The translations under genes were made by a program, and so were the position numbers. A stretch of DNA of 64,000 nt from Schaalia odontolytica (lineage in GTDB: Bacteria; Actinomycetota; Actinomycetes; Actinomycetales; Actinomycetaceae). This document shows, piece by piece, positions 9,143-17,417 of this stretch. The first letter of the stretch is position 1. The number at the start of each line of letters is the position of its first letter. The DNA lies in NCBI RefSeq assembly GCF_002847525.1, contig NZ_PKKM01000001.1:1-64000 (forward strand), in the 5' to 3' direction. The notes under the pieces were generated by a model. That model searched no databases. It was not told where the DNA came from and worked only from the letters and a program-made list of their open reading frames with translations.

Positions 9143-9789
9143 CGCAGGTCCTCCAGCTCGGCGGTGTCCGCATCGGGCACGAGAAGCAGAAGCTCATCGG
9201 AGGCCTCGAACACGTCGTCGGCGCTTGGCGTGATCGGACGGCCGTCGCGTAGGAGCGCGGCGAGGACCGAACGGGCCGGCAGCGCCAGGGAATGGACGCG
9301 CTTGCCCACAACCGGGGAATCCTCGGGCAGGATGAGCGCGTGCATCGACACGGCGGCCGTGTTGAAGGAGAACAGGCGCACCGGAACGCCCACCGACACC
9401 GCCTCCTCGACGAGGGATGTCATAATGCGCGGCGTCGACACGGACACATCCACGCCCCACGCCTGATCGAACAGCCACTCGTTCTTCGGGTTGTTCAGGC
9501 GAGCAACCACGCGGGGGACCGCGAATTCGGTCTTGGCCAGCAGGGAGATGACCAGGTTCGCCTTGTCGTCGCCGGTCGCGGCGACCATCACGTCGGCCTC
9601 GTCCACGCCTGCGTCGTGCAGCGCGTCAGGCGAGCACGCGTCGGCGAGCACCCAGTCCGCGTCTGCCACGGACGAGATGCGCAGCTTCTCGGGCATGTTG
9701 TCGATCAGGGTGATGTCGTGTCCGTGAGCGAGCAGTTCCAGGGCGACGCTGCGGCCCACCGATCCGGCTCCAGCAATCACAATCTTCAT
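9091..9789 (-). CDS. TrkA-family potassium-transport RCK subunit (CeoC-like)
   Basis: 232-residue cytoplasmic protein with an N-terminal Rossmann fold that binds NAD(H) or ATP (GAGSVG at 9-14, acidic Asp at the end of strand 2) and a C-terminal RCK_C/TrkA-C domain from about residue 140. Such subunits gate potassium transporters. The ATG at 9789 has GGAGG 7 nt upstream, favouring it over the GTG at 9795. It follows a second TrkA gene whose stop ends 2 nt before this ATG. The final residues are Ser/Glu/Asp-rich and overlap the DUF3159 gene on the other strand. Confidence 0.85.
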   Translation of the reverse strand: MKIVIAGAGSVGRSVALELLAHGHDITLIDNMPEKLRISSVADADWVLADACSPDALHDAGVDEADVMVAATGDDKANLVISLLAKTEFAVPRVVARLNNPKNEWLFDQAWGVDVSVSTPRIMTSLVEEAVSVGVPVRLFSFNTAAVSMHALILPEDSPVVGKRVHSLALPARSVLAALLRDGRPITPSADDVFEASDELLLLVPDADTAELEDLRQLVASPESEESSEDEE

Positions 9790-9791
9790 GC

Positions 9792-10457
9792 TCACACCTC
9801 CGTCTTGGGCGAGTTAGCCAACTGGTCGCGCAACTGCGCGGTCTCGGTCCCGTTGATCGCGAAGTACAGCTGATCATGCTCCTGGACCACGAGGTCCGGC
9901 GACGCGGTGCGGATGGATCCCAAGCGCGATGTGAAGACGATGCGGCAGCCCGTGAGCTCCTCGACGACCTGGAAACTCAGGCCGTACCATCCGGGGGAAG
10001 GTGTCGCGTTCACGAGGCCGACCTCGCCGGTTGGGTGGGACCAGATGAGCGATGCATCCGGAGGGAGCAGGCGGCGCATCACCGACTCGGTGGTGCGCTG
10101 CACCGAGGCGACCGTCGGAATGCCGAGGCGCTCGTACAGATAGGCGCGCGTCGGGTCGTAGATGCGCGCGACCACGTGCTCGACGTGGAAGACCTCACGT
10201 GCGACGCGCGCGGCGATAATGTTCGAGTTATCACCCGATGAGACGGCCGCAAACGCGTACGCATCCTTGATGTTCGCTTGACGCAGGCAGTCGCGGTCCA
10301 TGCCCACGCCCGTCACGCGACGACCGGAAAAGTCCGGCGACAGGCGAGAGAAAGCCTTGGAATCCTGGTCAATAACCGCCACGGAATGGCCCGCAGCGTC
10401 CAACGTCGATGCCAGGCGAGCGCCGACGCGCCCGCAACCCATGATCACAAAGTGCAC
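9792..10457 (-). CDS. TrkA-family potassium-transport RCK subunit (CeoB-like)
   Basis: 221-residue paralogue of the downstream TrkA protein. It has the Rossmann motif MGCGRVG, the ligand-contacting VIDQDSKAF segment and a C-terminal RCK_C domain. The two together probably form a hetero-octameric or tetrameric ring. The GTG at 10457 is chosen because TAGTTT lies 7 nt upstream, a leaderless arrangement; a TTG at 10466 is the alternative. It is divergent from a KimA-like permease, so both sides of this 90-bp gap concern potassium. Confidence 0.8.
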   Translation of the reverse strand: MHFVIMGCGRVGARLASTLDAAGHSVAVIDQDSKAFSRLSPDFSGRRVTGVGMDRDCLRQANIKDAYAFAAVSSGDNSNIIAARVAREVFHVEHVVARIYDPTRAYLYERLGIPTVASVQRTTESVMRRLLPPDASLIWSHPTGEVGLVNATPSPGWYGLSFQVVEELTGCRIVFTSRLGSIRTASPDLVVQEHDQLYFAINGTETAQLRDQLANSPKTEV

Positions 10458-10533
10458 GACTACCAAACTACTCCGGTCCTCGCGTAATAGCCATGCGTGT
10501 GCTTCGGCGCTGCCACTGGACCGTCAGGTGGAC

Positions 10534-10539
10534 TACGCT
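10534..10539 (+). promoter_or_regulatory. Putative leaderless -10 element of the KimA-like gene
   Basis: TACGCT lies 8 nt before the GTG at 10548, with no ribosome site. There is no room for the c-di-AMP (ydaO-type) riboswitch that precedes kimA in Bacillus. Confidence 0.5.
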
Positions 10540-10547
10540 TAACAACC

Positions 10548-12626
10548 GTGACGAACTTGTTGGCCTACGCAAAGCGCGTGCTCATCGGGCGCCCGATGCG
10601 ATCGGACGCGATGGGCCACCAGCTTCTCCCCAAACGCATCGCCCTGCCGATCTTCGCGTCGGACGCTCTCTCCTCGGTCGCCTACGCGCCCGACGAAGTC
10701 CTCCTTACCCTCGCACTCGCCGGTTCGATGGCCGCGCTTCAGTCCGTGTGGGTGGGCGTCGTCGTCGCGATCGTGCTTGCGGTCGTGGTCGCGTCGTACC
10801 GTCAGACGGTGCACGCCTACCCGTCGGGCGGTGGCGATTACGAGGTCGTGACCACGAACCTGGGGCGTTCCTGGGGTCTGCTCGTTGCCTCGGCCCTGCT
10901 GGTCGACTACATTCTCACGGTTGCCGTCTCGATCTCATCGGGCGCGAACTACATCACGACCGCCGTCCCGGCTCTCCTCGGTCATGAGGTGCCGATCGCG
11001 GTAGCGCTCGTCGTCATCCTGGCCACTCTGAACCTGCGCGGCACGCGCGAGGCCGGCGGAGCATTCGCCGTGCCCACGTATCTGTACATGGGGGCCATCG
11101 GCCTCATGGTCGTCGTTGGTTTTGCGAAGATGGCGACGGGACACCTGGGTGCCGCCCCGACGGCCGCTTACGACCTCGTCGCTGCTCCCGCTCACGCCGA
11201 CGGCCTCGCCGGACTCGCGGGAGCCTTCCTGCTCATGCGCGCGTTCTCCTCGGGCTGCGCGGCTCTCACCGGCGTTGAGGCCATCTCCAACGGCGTGCCC
11301 ATGTTCCGCCGCCCCAAGTCCCGCAACGCGGCGACCACGCTGGCGATGCTCGGTCTGATTGCCGCCTCAATGATGATCTCGATCCTTGTGCTGGCGCGCG
11401 CGACCGGCGTGAAAATCGTCGACGACGCCGCCACCCAGCTGACCTACCAGGGCGCGCCCGTCCCGGAGAACACACCGATCGATCCGGCGATCTCGCAGAT
11501 CGCCTCCGCAGTGTTCGGTCAGGGATCGATCCTCTTCATTCTCATTACGGTCGTCACCGGATTCATCCTCGTACTCGCTGGGAACACGGCGTTCAACGGC
11601 TTCCCGACCCTGGCCTCGGTTCTGTCGCGTGACTCTTTCCTGCCGCACCAGATGGTGCGACGCGGCGACCGTCTGTCGTACTCGAACGGCATCGTCGTTC
11701 TGACGGTCGCCGCGATCGCGCTGATCGTCGGCTTCCAAGCGCAGACGACGCGCCTCATCCAGCTCTACGTCGTCGGCGTCTTCATCTCCTTCACGCTCTC
11801 GCAGCTGGGCATGATCAAGCACTGGAACAAGCAGCTCCGCTCGCGCCAGTCGGGCCAGGAGCGTATGACCGTCCTGCGCTCGCGTGCCGTCAACATCGTT
11901 GGCTTCATGATGACCGGCATCGTGCTCATCATCGTCCTGGCCACGAAGTTCACGCACGGCGCGTGGATCACCCTGCTGATGATCGCTGTTGCCTTCGGTA
12001 TCCAGATTTCGATTCACCGCCACTACGAGACGATCCGCTCGCAGCTGAGCGTGGACGACTGGAACGCGCGCCGCGCCCTGCCGACCCGCGTGCGCGCCCT
12101 CGTCCTCGTGTCCTCGCTGTCACGCCCCGCCATGCGAGCGATCGCGGCGGCTCGTGCCTCCTCGCCGACGTCGATCGAGCTCGTTTCCGTCGTCGCCGAC
12201 GATGAGGAAGAAAACAAGATTCTGCGCCAGTGGAAGGCCTCCGGCGTTCCCGTGCCGCTGACGCTCCTGTCCGCGCCCTACCGTGACATCGCCTCGGTCA
12301 TCCTGCAGTACGTGCGCGGGCGTCGTCGCGCGATGCCCACCGAGATGCTTGTGGTCTACATGCCGCAGTTCCTCGTCACCCACTGGTGGGAGAACTTTGT
12401 GCACAATCAGTCGGCCCTGCGTCTGCGCGCCGCGCTCCTCGGTGTTCCCGGCGTGGTCATCACGATCGTCCCGTGGCAGCTTGGTGAGGACGACGTCGTG
12501 GAAGGCCGACAGCGCGTCAATGATCCGTTCTCGCGGGTCGCAGCACCGGCCTCCGGAGACTCGAAGACCCGAACCGAGCAGCCCGGCGGCACTCGCAGCG
12601 AAAGCCCCGCCGAGGAGAACGAATGA
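10548..12626 (+). CDS. KimA-like APC-superfamily potassium/proton symporter
   Basis: 692-residue transporter with about 12 membrane helices (35-480) and a cytoplasmic C-terminal alpha/beta domain. It aligns well in my recollection with Bacillus subtilis KimA (YdaO): shared blocks are SSVAYAPDEVL near 45, LLVDYILTVAVSIS, SSGCAALTGVEAISNGVP, the late GVFISFTLSQ, and the C-terminal HNQSALRLR. KimA imports potassium with protons and is inhibited by c-di-AMP binding to the C-terminal domain. The adjacent divergent TrkA pair supports a potassium role. Many annotation pipelines would call it only 'APC family permease'. GTG start 10548 is chosen by the -10 position and family start. Confidence 0.8.
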   Translation: MTNLLAYAKRVLIGRPMRSDAMGHQLLPKRIALPIFASDALSSVAYAPDEVLLTLALAGSMAALQSVWVGVVVAIVLAVVVASYRQTVHAYPSGGGDYEVVTTNLGRSWGLLVASALLVDYILTVAVSISSGANYITTAVPALLGHEVPIAVALVVILATLNLRGTREAGGAFAVPTYLYMGAIGLMVVVGFAKMATGHLGAAPTAAYDLVAAPAHADGLAGLAGAFLLMRAFSSGCAALTGVEAISNGVPMFRRPKSRNAATTLAMLGLIAASMMISILVLARATGVKIVDDAATQLTYQGAPVPENTPIDPAISQIASAVFGQGSILFILITVVTGFILVLAGNTAFNGFPTLASVLSRDSFLPHQMVRRGDRLSYSNGIVVLTVAAIALIVGFQAQTTRLIQLYVVGVFISFTLSQLGMIKHWNKQLRSRQSGQERMTVLRSRAVNIVGFMMTGIVLIIVLATKFTHGAWITLLMIAVAFGIQISIHRHYETIRSQLSVDDWNARRALPTRVRALVLVSSLSRPAMRAIAAARASSPTSIELVSVVADDEEENKILRQWKASGVPVPLTLLSAPYRDIASVILQYVRGRRRAMPTEMLVVYMPQFLVTHWWENFVHNQSALRLRAALLGVPGVVITIVPWQLGEDDVVEGRQRVNDPFSRVAAPASGDSKTRTEQPGGTRSESPAEENE

Positions 12627-13975
12627 GTCCCCGTCCGTCCCGCCGTCGTCCCTCTCCGCTCCGTCGCACGGCATCCGCTCAGCCCCGCGAGGGGATCGGC
12701 GAGGTCCTCCAGCTGACCGTTGGCGAGCCTGCCCACGGTGGCGCGTGTGTCGCCCGCGATGAGAGTGGTCGCGTCGTCTTCGTACGCCACGCGGCACCCG
12801 GCGAGATCGTCCGCGCGCGGGTGACCGCCGTCCAGAAGAAGCTCGCGTGGGCGGATGCCATTGAGGTCGTTGAGGCCTCGGCCGACCGCGTCGAGTCCGT
12901 CTGGCCCCAGGCCGGTCCGGGAGGCGTCGGAGGCGGGGAGCTCGCGCACCTGACCCCGGCTGCTCAGCGCGATTGGAAGTCCCGCGTGATTGCCGGGCAG
13001 CTGCGTCGCGTGGGCGGCGAGGCCCTGTCCGAGGCCGTGGACGCCCTCGGTGGAGTGCGTGTCGCTCCTGCGCCCGGTGACGAGGATCCGGGCGATTCGC
13101 TCACCGGTCGTCGCTCGCGCATTGACGTCGTTATCGACGCGGATGGCCGCGCCGGGATGCACGAGTTCCGCGGTCGCCGCGTGATCGCGCTCGAGGACAT
13201 GCCGCTGGCTGTCCCCGCGATCCGCGAACTCGGACTCTTCGATCAGGACACGCCGTGGCGTCGCCTGTGGAAGCCGGGTGACCGCGTGCGCGCGGTGGCC
13301 CCCTCAGGCGGCGATCCGGTCGTTCTCATCGGCGAGGACACGTACGCCGCCGACGGCGTGCGCATCGACGCCGACGTGTTGCGCTGGAATGTGCCCGTCG
13401 GCTCCGGCGTTGAGTCGTACTACGTGCGTCCCTCCGGCTTCTGGCAGACGCATGTGCGCGGCGCTGAGGTGCTTGCGAACGCCGTGCTGACTGCTGCGTT
13501 CGGCGCGGGCGAGGCCGGGGCTGGGCGTGCGGTCATGGAGCTGTACTCGGGCGCGGGTCTATTTTCCGTGCCGCTCGTGCGCGCCGTCGGCGAGTCGGGG
13601 CGCGTTGTGACGCTCGAGGGTGACGAGGGCGCCGTGCGTGACGCCGGCGAGAACCTTGCTGCCTTCGACTGGGTGGACGCGTTCGCCGGAAACGTTGATC
13701 GTGAGGGAGTCGTCGACCTGTCGGGCCAGCTGGGAACGGTGCCGGACGTTGTCGTGGCTGACCCGCCGCGTGCCGGCGCGGGAGCCGAGGTGTGCGTGGC
13801 AATCGCCGCCACGGGTGCCCCTCGTGTCGTCCTGGTGTCATGCGACCCGGCGGCGGGCGCACGCGACCTGCGTACCCTCACCGAGGCCGGATACGAGCTC
13901 GAGTCACTGCAGGCCTGGGATCTCTTCCCGCACACTCACCATGTGGAGTGCGTATCTGTGTTGACACGATCTTGA
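12623..13975 (+). CDS. TRAM-domain SAM-dependent 5-methyluridine RNA methyltransferase
   Basis: 450-residue RumA/TrmA-family enzyme. An N-terminal TRAM RNA-binding domain (about 25-85) is followed by a middle domain and a Rossmann methyltransferase with ELYSGAGLFSVPL for SAM, ADPPRAGAG near 375 and the catalytic cysteine Cys407 in LVSCDP. It is expected to methylate C5 of uridine in rRNA or tRNA; the exact site is unknown. The cysteine cluster for a 4Fe-4S centre found in RumA/RlmD is not evident. It overlaps the permease stop by 4 nt (ATGA), so they are coupled. Confidence 0.85.
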   Translation: MSPRPSRRRPSPLRRTASAQPREGIGEVLQLTVGEPAHGGACVARDESGRVVFVRHAAPGEIVRARVTAVQKKLAWADAIEVVEASADRVESVWPQAGPGGVGGGELAHLTPAAQRDWKSRVIAGQLRRVGGEALSEAVDALGGVRVAPAPGDEDPGDSLTGRRSRIDVVIDADGRAGMHEFRGRRVIALEDMPLAVPAIRELGLFDQDTPWRRLWKPGDRVRAVAPSGGDPVVLIGEDTYAADGVRIDADVLRWNVPVGSGVESYYVRPSGFWQTHVRGAEVLANAVLTAAFGAGEAGAGRAVMELYSGAGLFSVPLVRAVGESGRVVTLEGDEGAVRDAGENLAAFDWVDAFAGNVDREGVVDLSGQLGTVPDVVVADPPRAGAGAEVCVAIAATGAPRVVLVSCDPAAGARDLRTLTEAGYELESLQAWDLFPHTHHVECVSVLTRS

Positions 13976-14025
13976 TATGGTGGACCCATCAACGGTGATG
14001 GAAACTCTAGATGGAGATAAAGCAT

Positions 14026-15348
14026 ATGCGGATGAAAATTATTGCGCGTAAGTTCATCATGCCCATTGTGTTTTCGATAACTCTCCATTTATGGGCGCCA
14101 GGATTAGAAATATTTCGTGATTCTAGTGCACATTCGCCGGGAGTGAGCTTGTTCCTGCTAATTGTTGTGCGGTGTATTGGGTTGCTTGTTGTTTTGTCCG
14201 TGTGGGAAGTGCTTATTAAGCAAGTATATGTAAACTGCTCTTCTCGCATCCGGCGTTGGGGTCGTCGAGCAATTTTAAAAGGTAGTGCGTATGGCGCTTT
14301 GGTGGCAATTCGTCTAGATCATTGTCTTGGGCAGCTAACCTTTCTGCTTTGTCAAGGGTGGGACTATTTTGATGATGCTAGTTATGATCGTGTTTGGCGG
14401 GGGCTGTCATCGTGGTCTGTGCGCGCTGGATTGGCGAGGGTTGCGCGGATGCTGTTTTCTGTTCCAGTCTGTCTGTCCGTTATGTCAGCGTATTTTGCGC
14501 TGGGGGCATGTGAATTTCCTGTCTTGCAATACTGTCGTGAAATAATTGATCCGATTAAAGGATCTATTTCCTTGGGGCAGTTACTTAATGTTGTTTTGGT
14601 AAAAGTGCCTGCAATATTGGCTTTGCTTCCTATATTTTCAATTGTATTCTATTTGTACTTTTATAGTCATAAGCGTGATGTAAGAAGATTGGTTGAAAAA
14701 GAGAGTATTGTCTATCGTAAAGAAGTGGTATTCTCGTATGAAGAGCTACTCTTCTGGTTTGAGCGAAATGCTTATGATATTTGTCTGAATTTTGAGTATC
14801 TTGTTGGTGTTCGTTCGTCGCTTGTTGAATTGCAAATGCGGCGGTTGTTTTCCGATTCGCAGTCTTTTGATGATGTTGAGTTTCCGAGGGTGGATGAGTT
14901 TAATGATGATGTTTTCAAGGAGGAGTTTAATGGGTATGGCTTCTTGGAAAATGTTGACTTGCAGGAATTGTGCGATATTATTGAAAGATTGTCCGGTGAT
15001 AAGCTGGAACGTTTCGTAAGGGCGTTCTCTGTCTATGACGAAGATATATGGGATTTATATTATCATGGCTTTCGGAAACTAAATTCTGTCGAAACTGCCG
15101 AGCGTTCTCTCTTCACAAAAGGCGGAGTTCGTTCATGGATTGAGGGGGAGGGGCCTTGTGTTGGAGTGGTTGACCAAGATGTGATCGACAGGCGCAAAAA
15201 GAAGGTTGAATGGTCTTTAGCATCGGGAATTTACGCAGGACTCGAGTTGCTCTTTTCTATCGATAGGGCGATGACTTCGCTGAGGCGATACCTTTACTCA
15301 TCGCGCACTGAGACGTTCATCCTAAAGGTTCTGAGCCGCGACAAATAA
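14026..15348 (+). CDS. Orphan AT-rich multi-pass membrane protein, unknown function
   Basis: 440 residues, not recognised. The N-terminal half has three to four hydrophobic segments (about 8-25, 40-63, 140-165 and 190-215), and the last 220 residues form a charged, presumably cytoplasmic region with many Glu/Asp and a few aromatic clusters. There is no signal peptidase site. Codon use is strikingly AT-rich (many TTT, AAT, GAT and TTG codons) compared with all neighbours, so recent horizontal acquisition is likely. The ATG at 14026 has GGAG nine nt upstream; the ATG at 14011 lacks a site. It is followed by a long inverted repeat. No partner gene is attached, so a single-gene insertion is the simplest reading. 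Confidence 0.75.
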   Translation: MRMKIIARKFIMPIVFSITLHLWAPGLEIFRDSSAHSPGVSLFLLIVVRCIGLLVVLSVWEVLIKQVYVNCSSRIRRWGRRAILKGSAYGALVAIRLDHCLGQLTFLLCQGWDYFDDASYDRVWRGLSSWSVRAGLARVARMLFSVPVCLSVMSAYFALGACEFPVLQYCREIIDPIKGSISLGQLLNVVLVKVPAILALLPIFSIVFYLYFYSHKRDVRRLVEKESIVYRKEVVFSYEELLFWFERNAYDICLNFEYLVGVRSSLVELQMRRLFSDSQSFDDVEFPRVDEFNDDVFKEEFNGYGFLENVDLQELCDIIERLSGDKLERFVRAFSVYDEDIWDLYYHGFRKLNSVETAERSLFTKGGVRSWIEGEGPCVGVVDQDVIDRRKKKVEWSLASGIYAGLELLFSIDRAMTSLRRYLYSSRTETFILKVLSRDK

Positions 15349-15405
15349 GCCCATTTTGTCCGCAATCGATTACTTCAGCCTCATCAGAGCATTTTCGCGG
15401 CAGGC

Positions 15406-15536
15406 CAGCTCGGTATGGCTGCTTGAACCCATGCAATTCCGCATGCAATTCCCTTGCGGACCGCATCGATCCGATACGAACTGACGCTACTGTGCCGGGA
15501 ATTGCATGCGGTTTTGTGTGCAGTCCGACCGAGCTG
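15406..15536. repeat. Long interrupted inverted repeat downstream of the orphan gene
   Basis: Two nested arm pairs share one centre. A perfect 15-bp pair lies at 15439-15453 and 15497-15511 (CCGCATGCAATTCCC and its complement), and a 9-bp pair at 15406-15414 and 15528-15536 (CAGCTCGGT and its complement). There is no U-run after it. It could be a degenerate small transposable-element remnant, a boundary of the acquired segment, or a bidirectional transcription stop between convergent genes. Confidence 0.6.
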
Positions 15537-15575
15537 TGTCGTGCTGTATGGTCCGCAGGTATCGGGTTCTTCGCG

Positions 15576-17417
15576 CTAGCGTGTCTTCCTGCGCTCCTGC
15601 ATGCGCGAGCCCCACGACGTCTGCGTGCGGGCCTCGATCGCGCGGCGCTGATCGCGGTACATGCGATCCACCAGGTCGCGCTCGGACACCCAGCCGATGA
15701 CTTGGCGATCCTCATCCACGACGGGCAGCGACTGCAGGCCTGTGCGCCGCAGCGCACCGAGAACCTCGGACGGGGGAGCAGAGGCTGCCACGGCCTCGTC
15801 GATGAGAGGCAAATCCGACAGGGGAGCGTCCAGCGATCCGTCCTCCTGCGTGAGCTCAGCCAGGCGCAGCGACGACACGAGGCCGATGAAGTGCCGCTCT
15901 TCATCAACGATGGGCAGAACCGTTTCTTTCGTGCGGCGCAGGGCGGCAATCGCTGACGCGGCGCTCGCCCGGTACGAGAGTGTCTCTGGCGCCTCCGTCA
16001 TCCACTCGGACGCCGCGCGAGTGCCGAGCAGCGTGCCCTCGACCGGGTCGTCGAGCACATCACCGCGTCGGCGCAGCTTCTCCGTGTAGATTGTCGCGCG
16101 AGTCAGGAAACGCGACGCACCCGTCGCGATCACGACCGCGAGCATCATCGGCAGGATCAACGAGAACTGGCCGGTCATCTCCACGATGATGAGGACCGCC
16201 GTCATCGGGGCGCGCGCGGCACCCGCGAAGGCGGCTCCCATGCCCACCACGGCAAACACGCCGACGGGAGAATCGGACAGGGGAGAGACGAGATCTCCGA
16301 AGGCGGCGCCCGCCATCGCGCCGATGAATAGCGTGGGCGCGAAGACGCCGCCCGAACCGCCCATACCAATCGTGAACGACGTGAACACAGCGCGGCCCAG
16401 CATGAGGGCCAGCAGGAACGCGATCGAGTAGTTCCCCGCGATTGCCTCCTCCTCGAGCGGATAGCCCGAGCCGAACATGTACGGGAAAGCAACGAGTGCC
16501 GCGCCGAGGGCGAGGCCGAGCACGCCCGGACGCGCCCACTCCGGCAGGTGCGTGCGTGCCCACAGCCAGTCGATTGCGTCCTCCGAGGCATACAGGAGCT
16601 TCGAGAAACCGAGGCCGCACAGCCCCGCGACGAGGCCGAGGAGCGCCACCCACCAGATGTCCGACATTGACGCGAAGGTCAGGTTGTCGGCGACGCGAAT
16701 GACCATCTCATCGCCCTGCAGTATGCGCGCGACCACCGAGGAGGTCACGGCTGAGAGCACGACGAAGCCGAAGGTCTCGGCCGTGAACTCGACGAGGATC
16801 ACCTCGAGGGCGAACACCGCGCCAGCGAGGGGAGCGTGGAATGTGGCCGCAATGCCGGCCGCCGATCCGCACGAGGCCAACAGGACCACGCGGGAGACGG
16901 GCATGCGCAGCCACGACGCGATGGTGGATCCCAGCGATGCGCCCACCTGCACGATCGGACCCTCGCGTCCCGCCGACCCGCCCGAGCCGATGGTGAGGGC
17001 CGAGGCCAGGATCTTGACGATGGCGACACGCCCAGGGATGCGCCCTCCCTTACGGCGTACCGCGAGCATCACCTCAGGGATGCCGTGCCCCTTCGCCGAG
17101 GGCGCGAAGCGCTGAATGAGCGGCCCGTACAGCAGGCCGGCGATGGCGGGGGAGAGAAGTAGGAAGAGCCACGGCGCCCAGCCCCACACGCCGTGCGACT
17201 GGCCGACGTGGGTCGTGTACTCGTCGAAGCCGGTGGAGACCCACGTCCACGCGCGAATCGCGAGGTTAAAGACGACGGCTGCTGCGCCGACGACTGCGCC
17301 AACGAGTGCGGAGGCGACGCCGAGCAGGGAACGATGCGCGGCGACCGTATGGCCGATGCGCAAGCGAGTCCCCGCAGCCGGTTCCTCTGGCTGCGGGGAC
17401 TGACTAAGAGGTGTCAC
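15576..17417 (-). CDS. ClC-family chloride channel/antiporter with CBS pair
   Basis: 613-residue membrane protein. The ClC core (about 30-440) shows GHGIPEV at 110-116, GREGP at 150-154 with the gating glutamate Glu152, and GSGGVFAPTLFIGAM further on. The C-terminal 140 residues hold two CBS modules, usually nucleotide-binding regulators. Glu152 is compatible with chloride/proton exchange, but channel versus antiporter cannot be decided by eye. Its GTG start overlaps the stop of the S9 peptidase gene (GTGA), so it is translated as the second gene of a pair. Confidence 0.88.
   Translation of the reverse strand: MTPLSQSPQPEEPAAGTRLRIGHTVAAHRSLLGVASALVGAVVGAAAVVFNLAIRAWTWVSTGFDEYTTHVGQSHGVWGWAPWLFLLLSPAIAGLLYGPLIQRFAPSAKGHGIPEVMLAVRRKGGRIPGRVAIVKILASALTIGSGGSAGREGPIVQVGASLGSTIASWLRMPVSRVVLLASCGSAAGIAATFHAPLAGAVFALEVILVEFTAETFGFVVLSAVTSSVVARILQGDEMVIRVADNLTFASMSDIWWVALLGLVAGLCGLGFSKLLYASEDAIDWLWARTHLPEWARPGVLGLALGAALVAFPYMFGSGYPLEEEAIAGNYSIAFLLALMLGRAVFTSFTIGMGGSGGVFAPTLFIGAMAGAAFGDLVSPLSDSPVGVFAVVGMGAAFAGAARAPMTAVLIIVEMTGQFSLILPMMLAVVIATGASRFLTRATIYTEKLRRRGDVLDDPVEGTLLGTRAASEWMTEAPETLSYRASAASAIAALRRTKETVLPIVDEERHFIGLVSSLRLAELTQEDGSLDAPLSDLPLIDEAVAASAPPSEVLGALRRTGLQSLPVVDEDRQVIGWVSERDLVDRMYRDQRRAIEARTQTSWGSRMQERRKTR

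Noticed and set aside
10467..10547. Possible c-di-AMP riboswitch before the KimA-like gene
   Set aside because: The gap is about 80 nt between divergent genes, and the -10 element lies next to the start, leaving no leader.
13961..13966. TTGACA as -35 of the orphan membrane gene
   Set aside because: No acceptable -10 hexamer is found at 16-18 nt spacing; it also overlaps the end of the methyltransferase gene.
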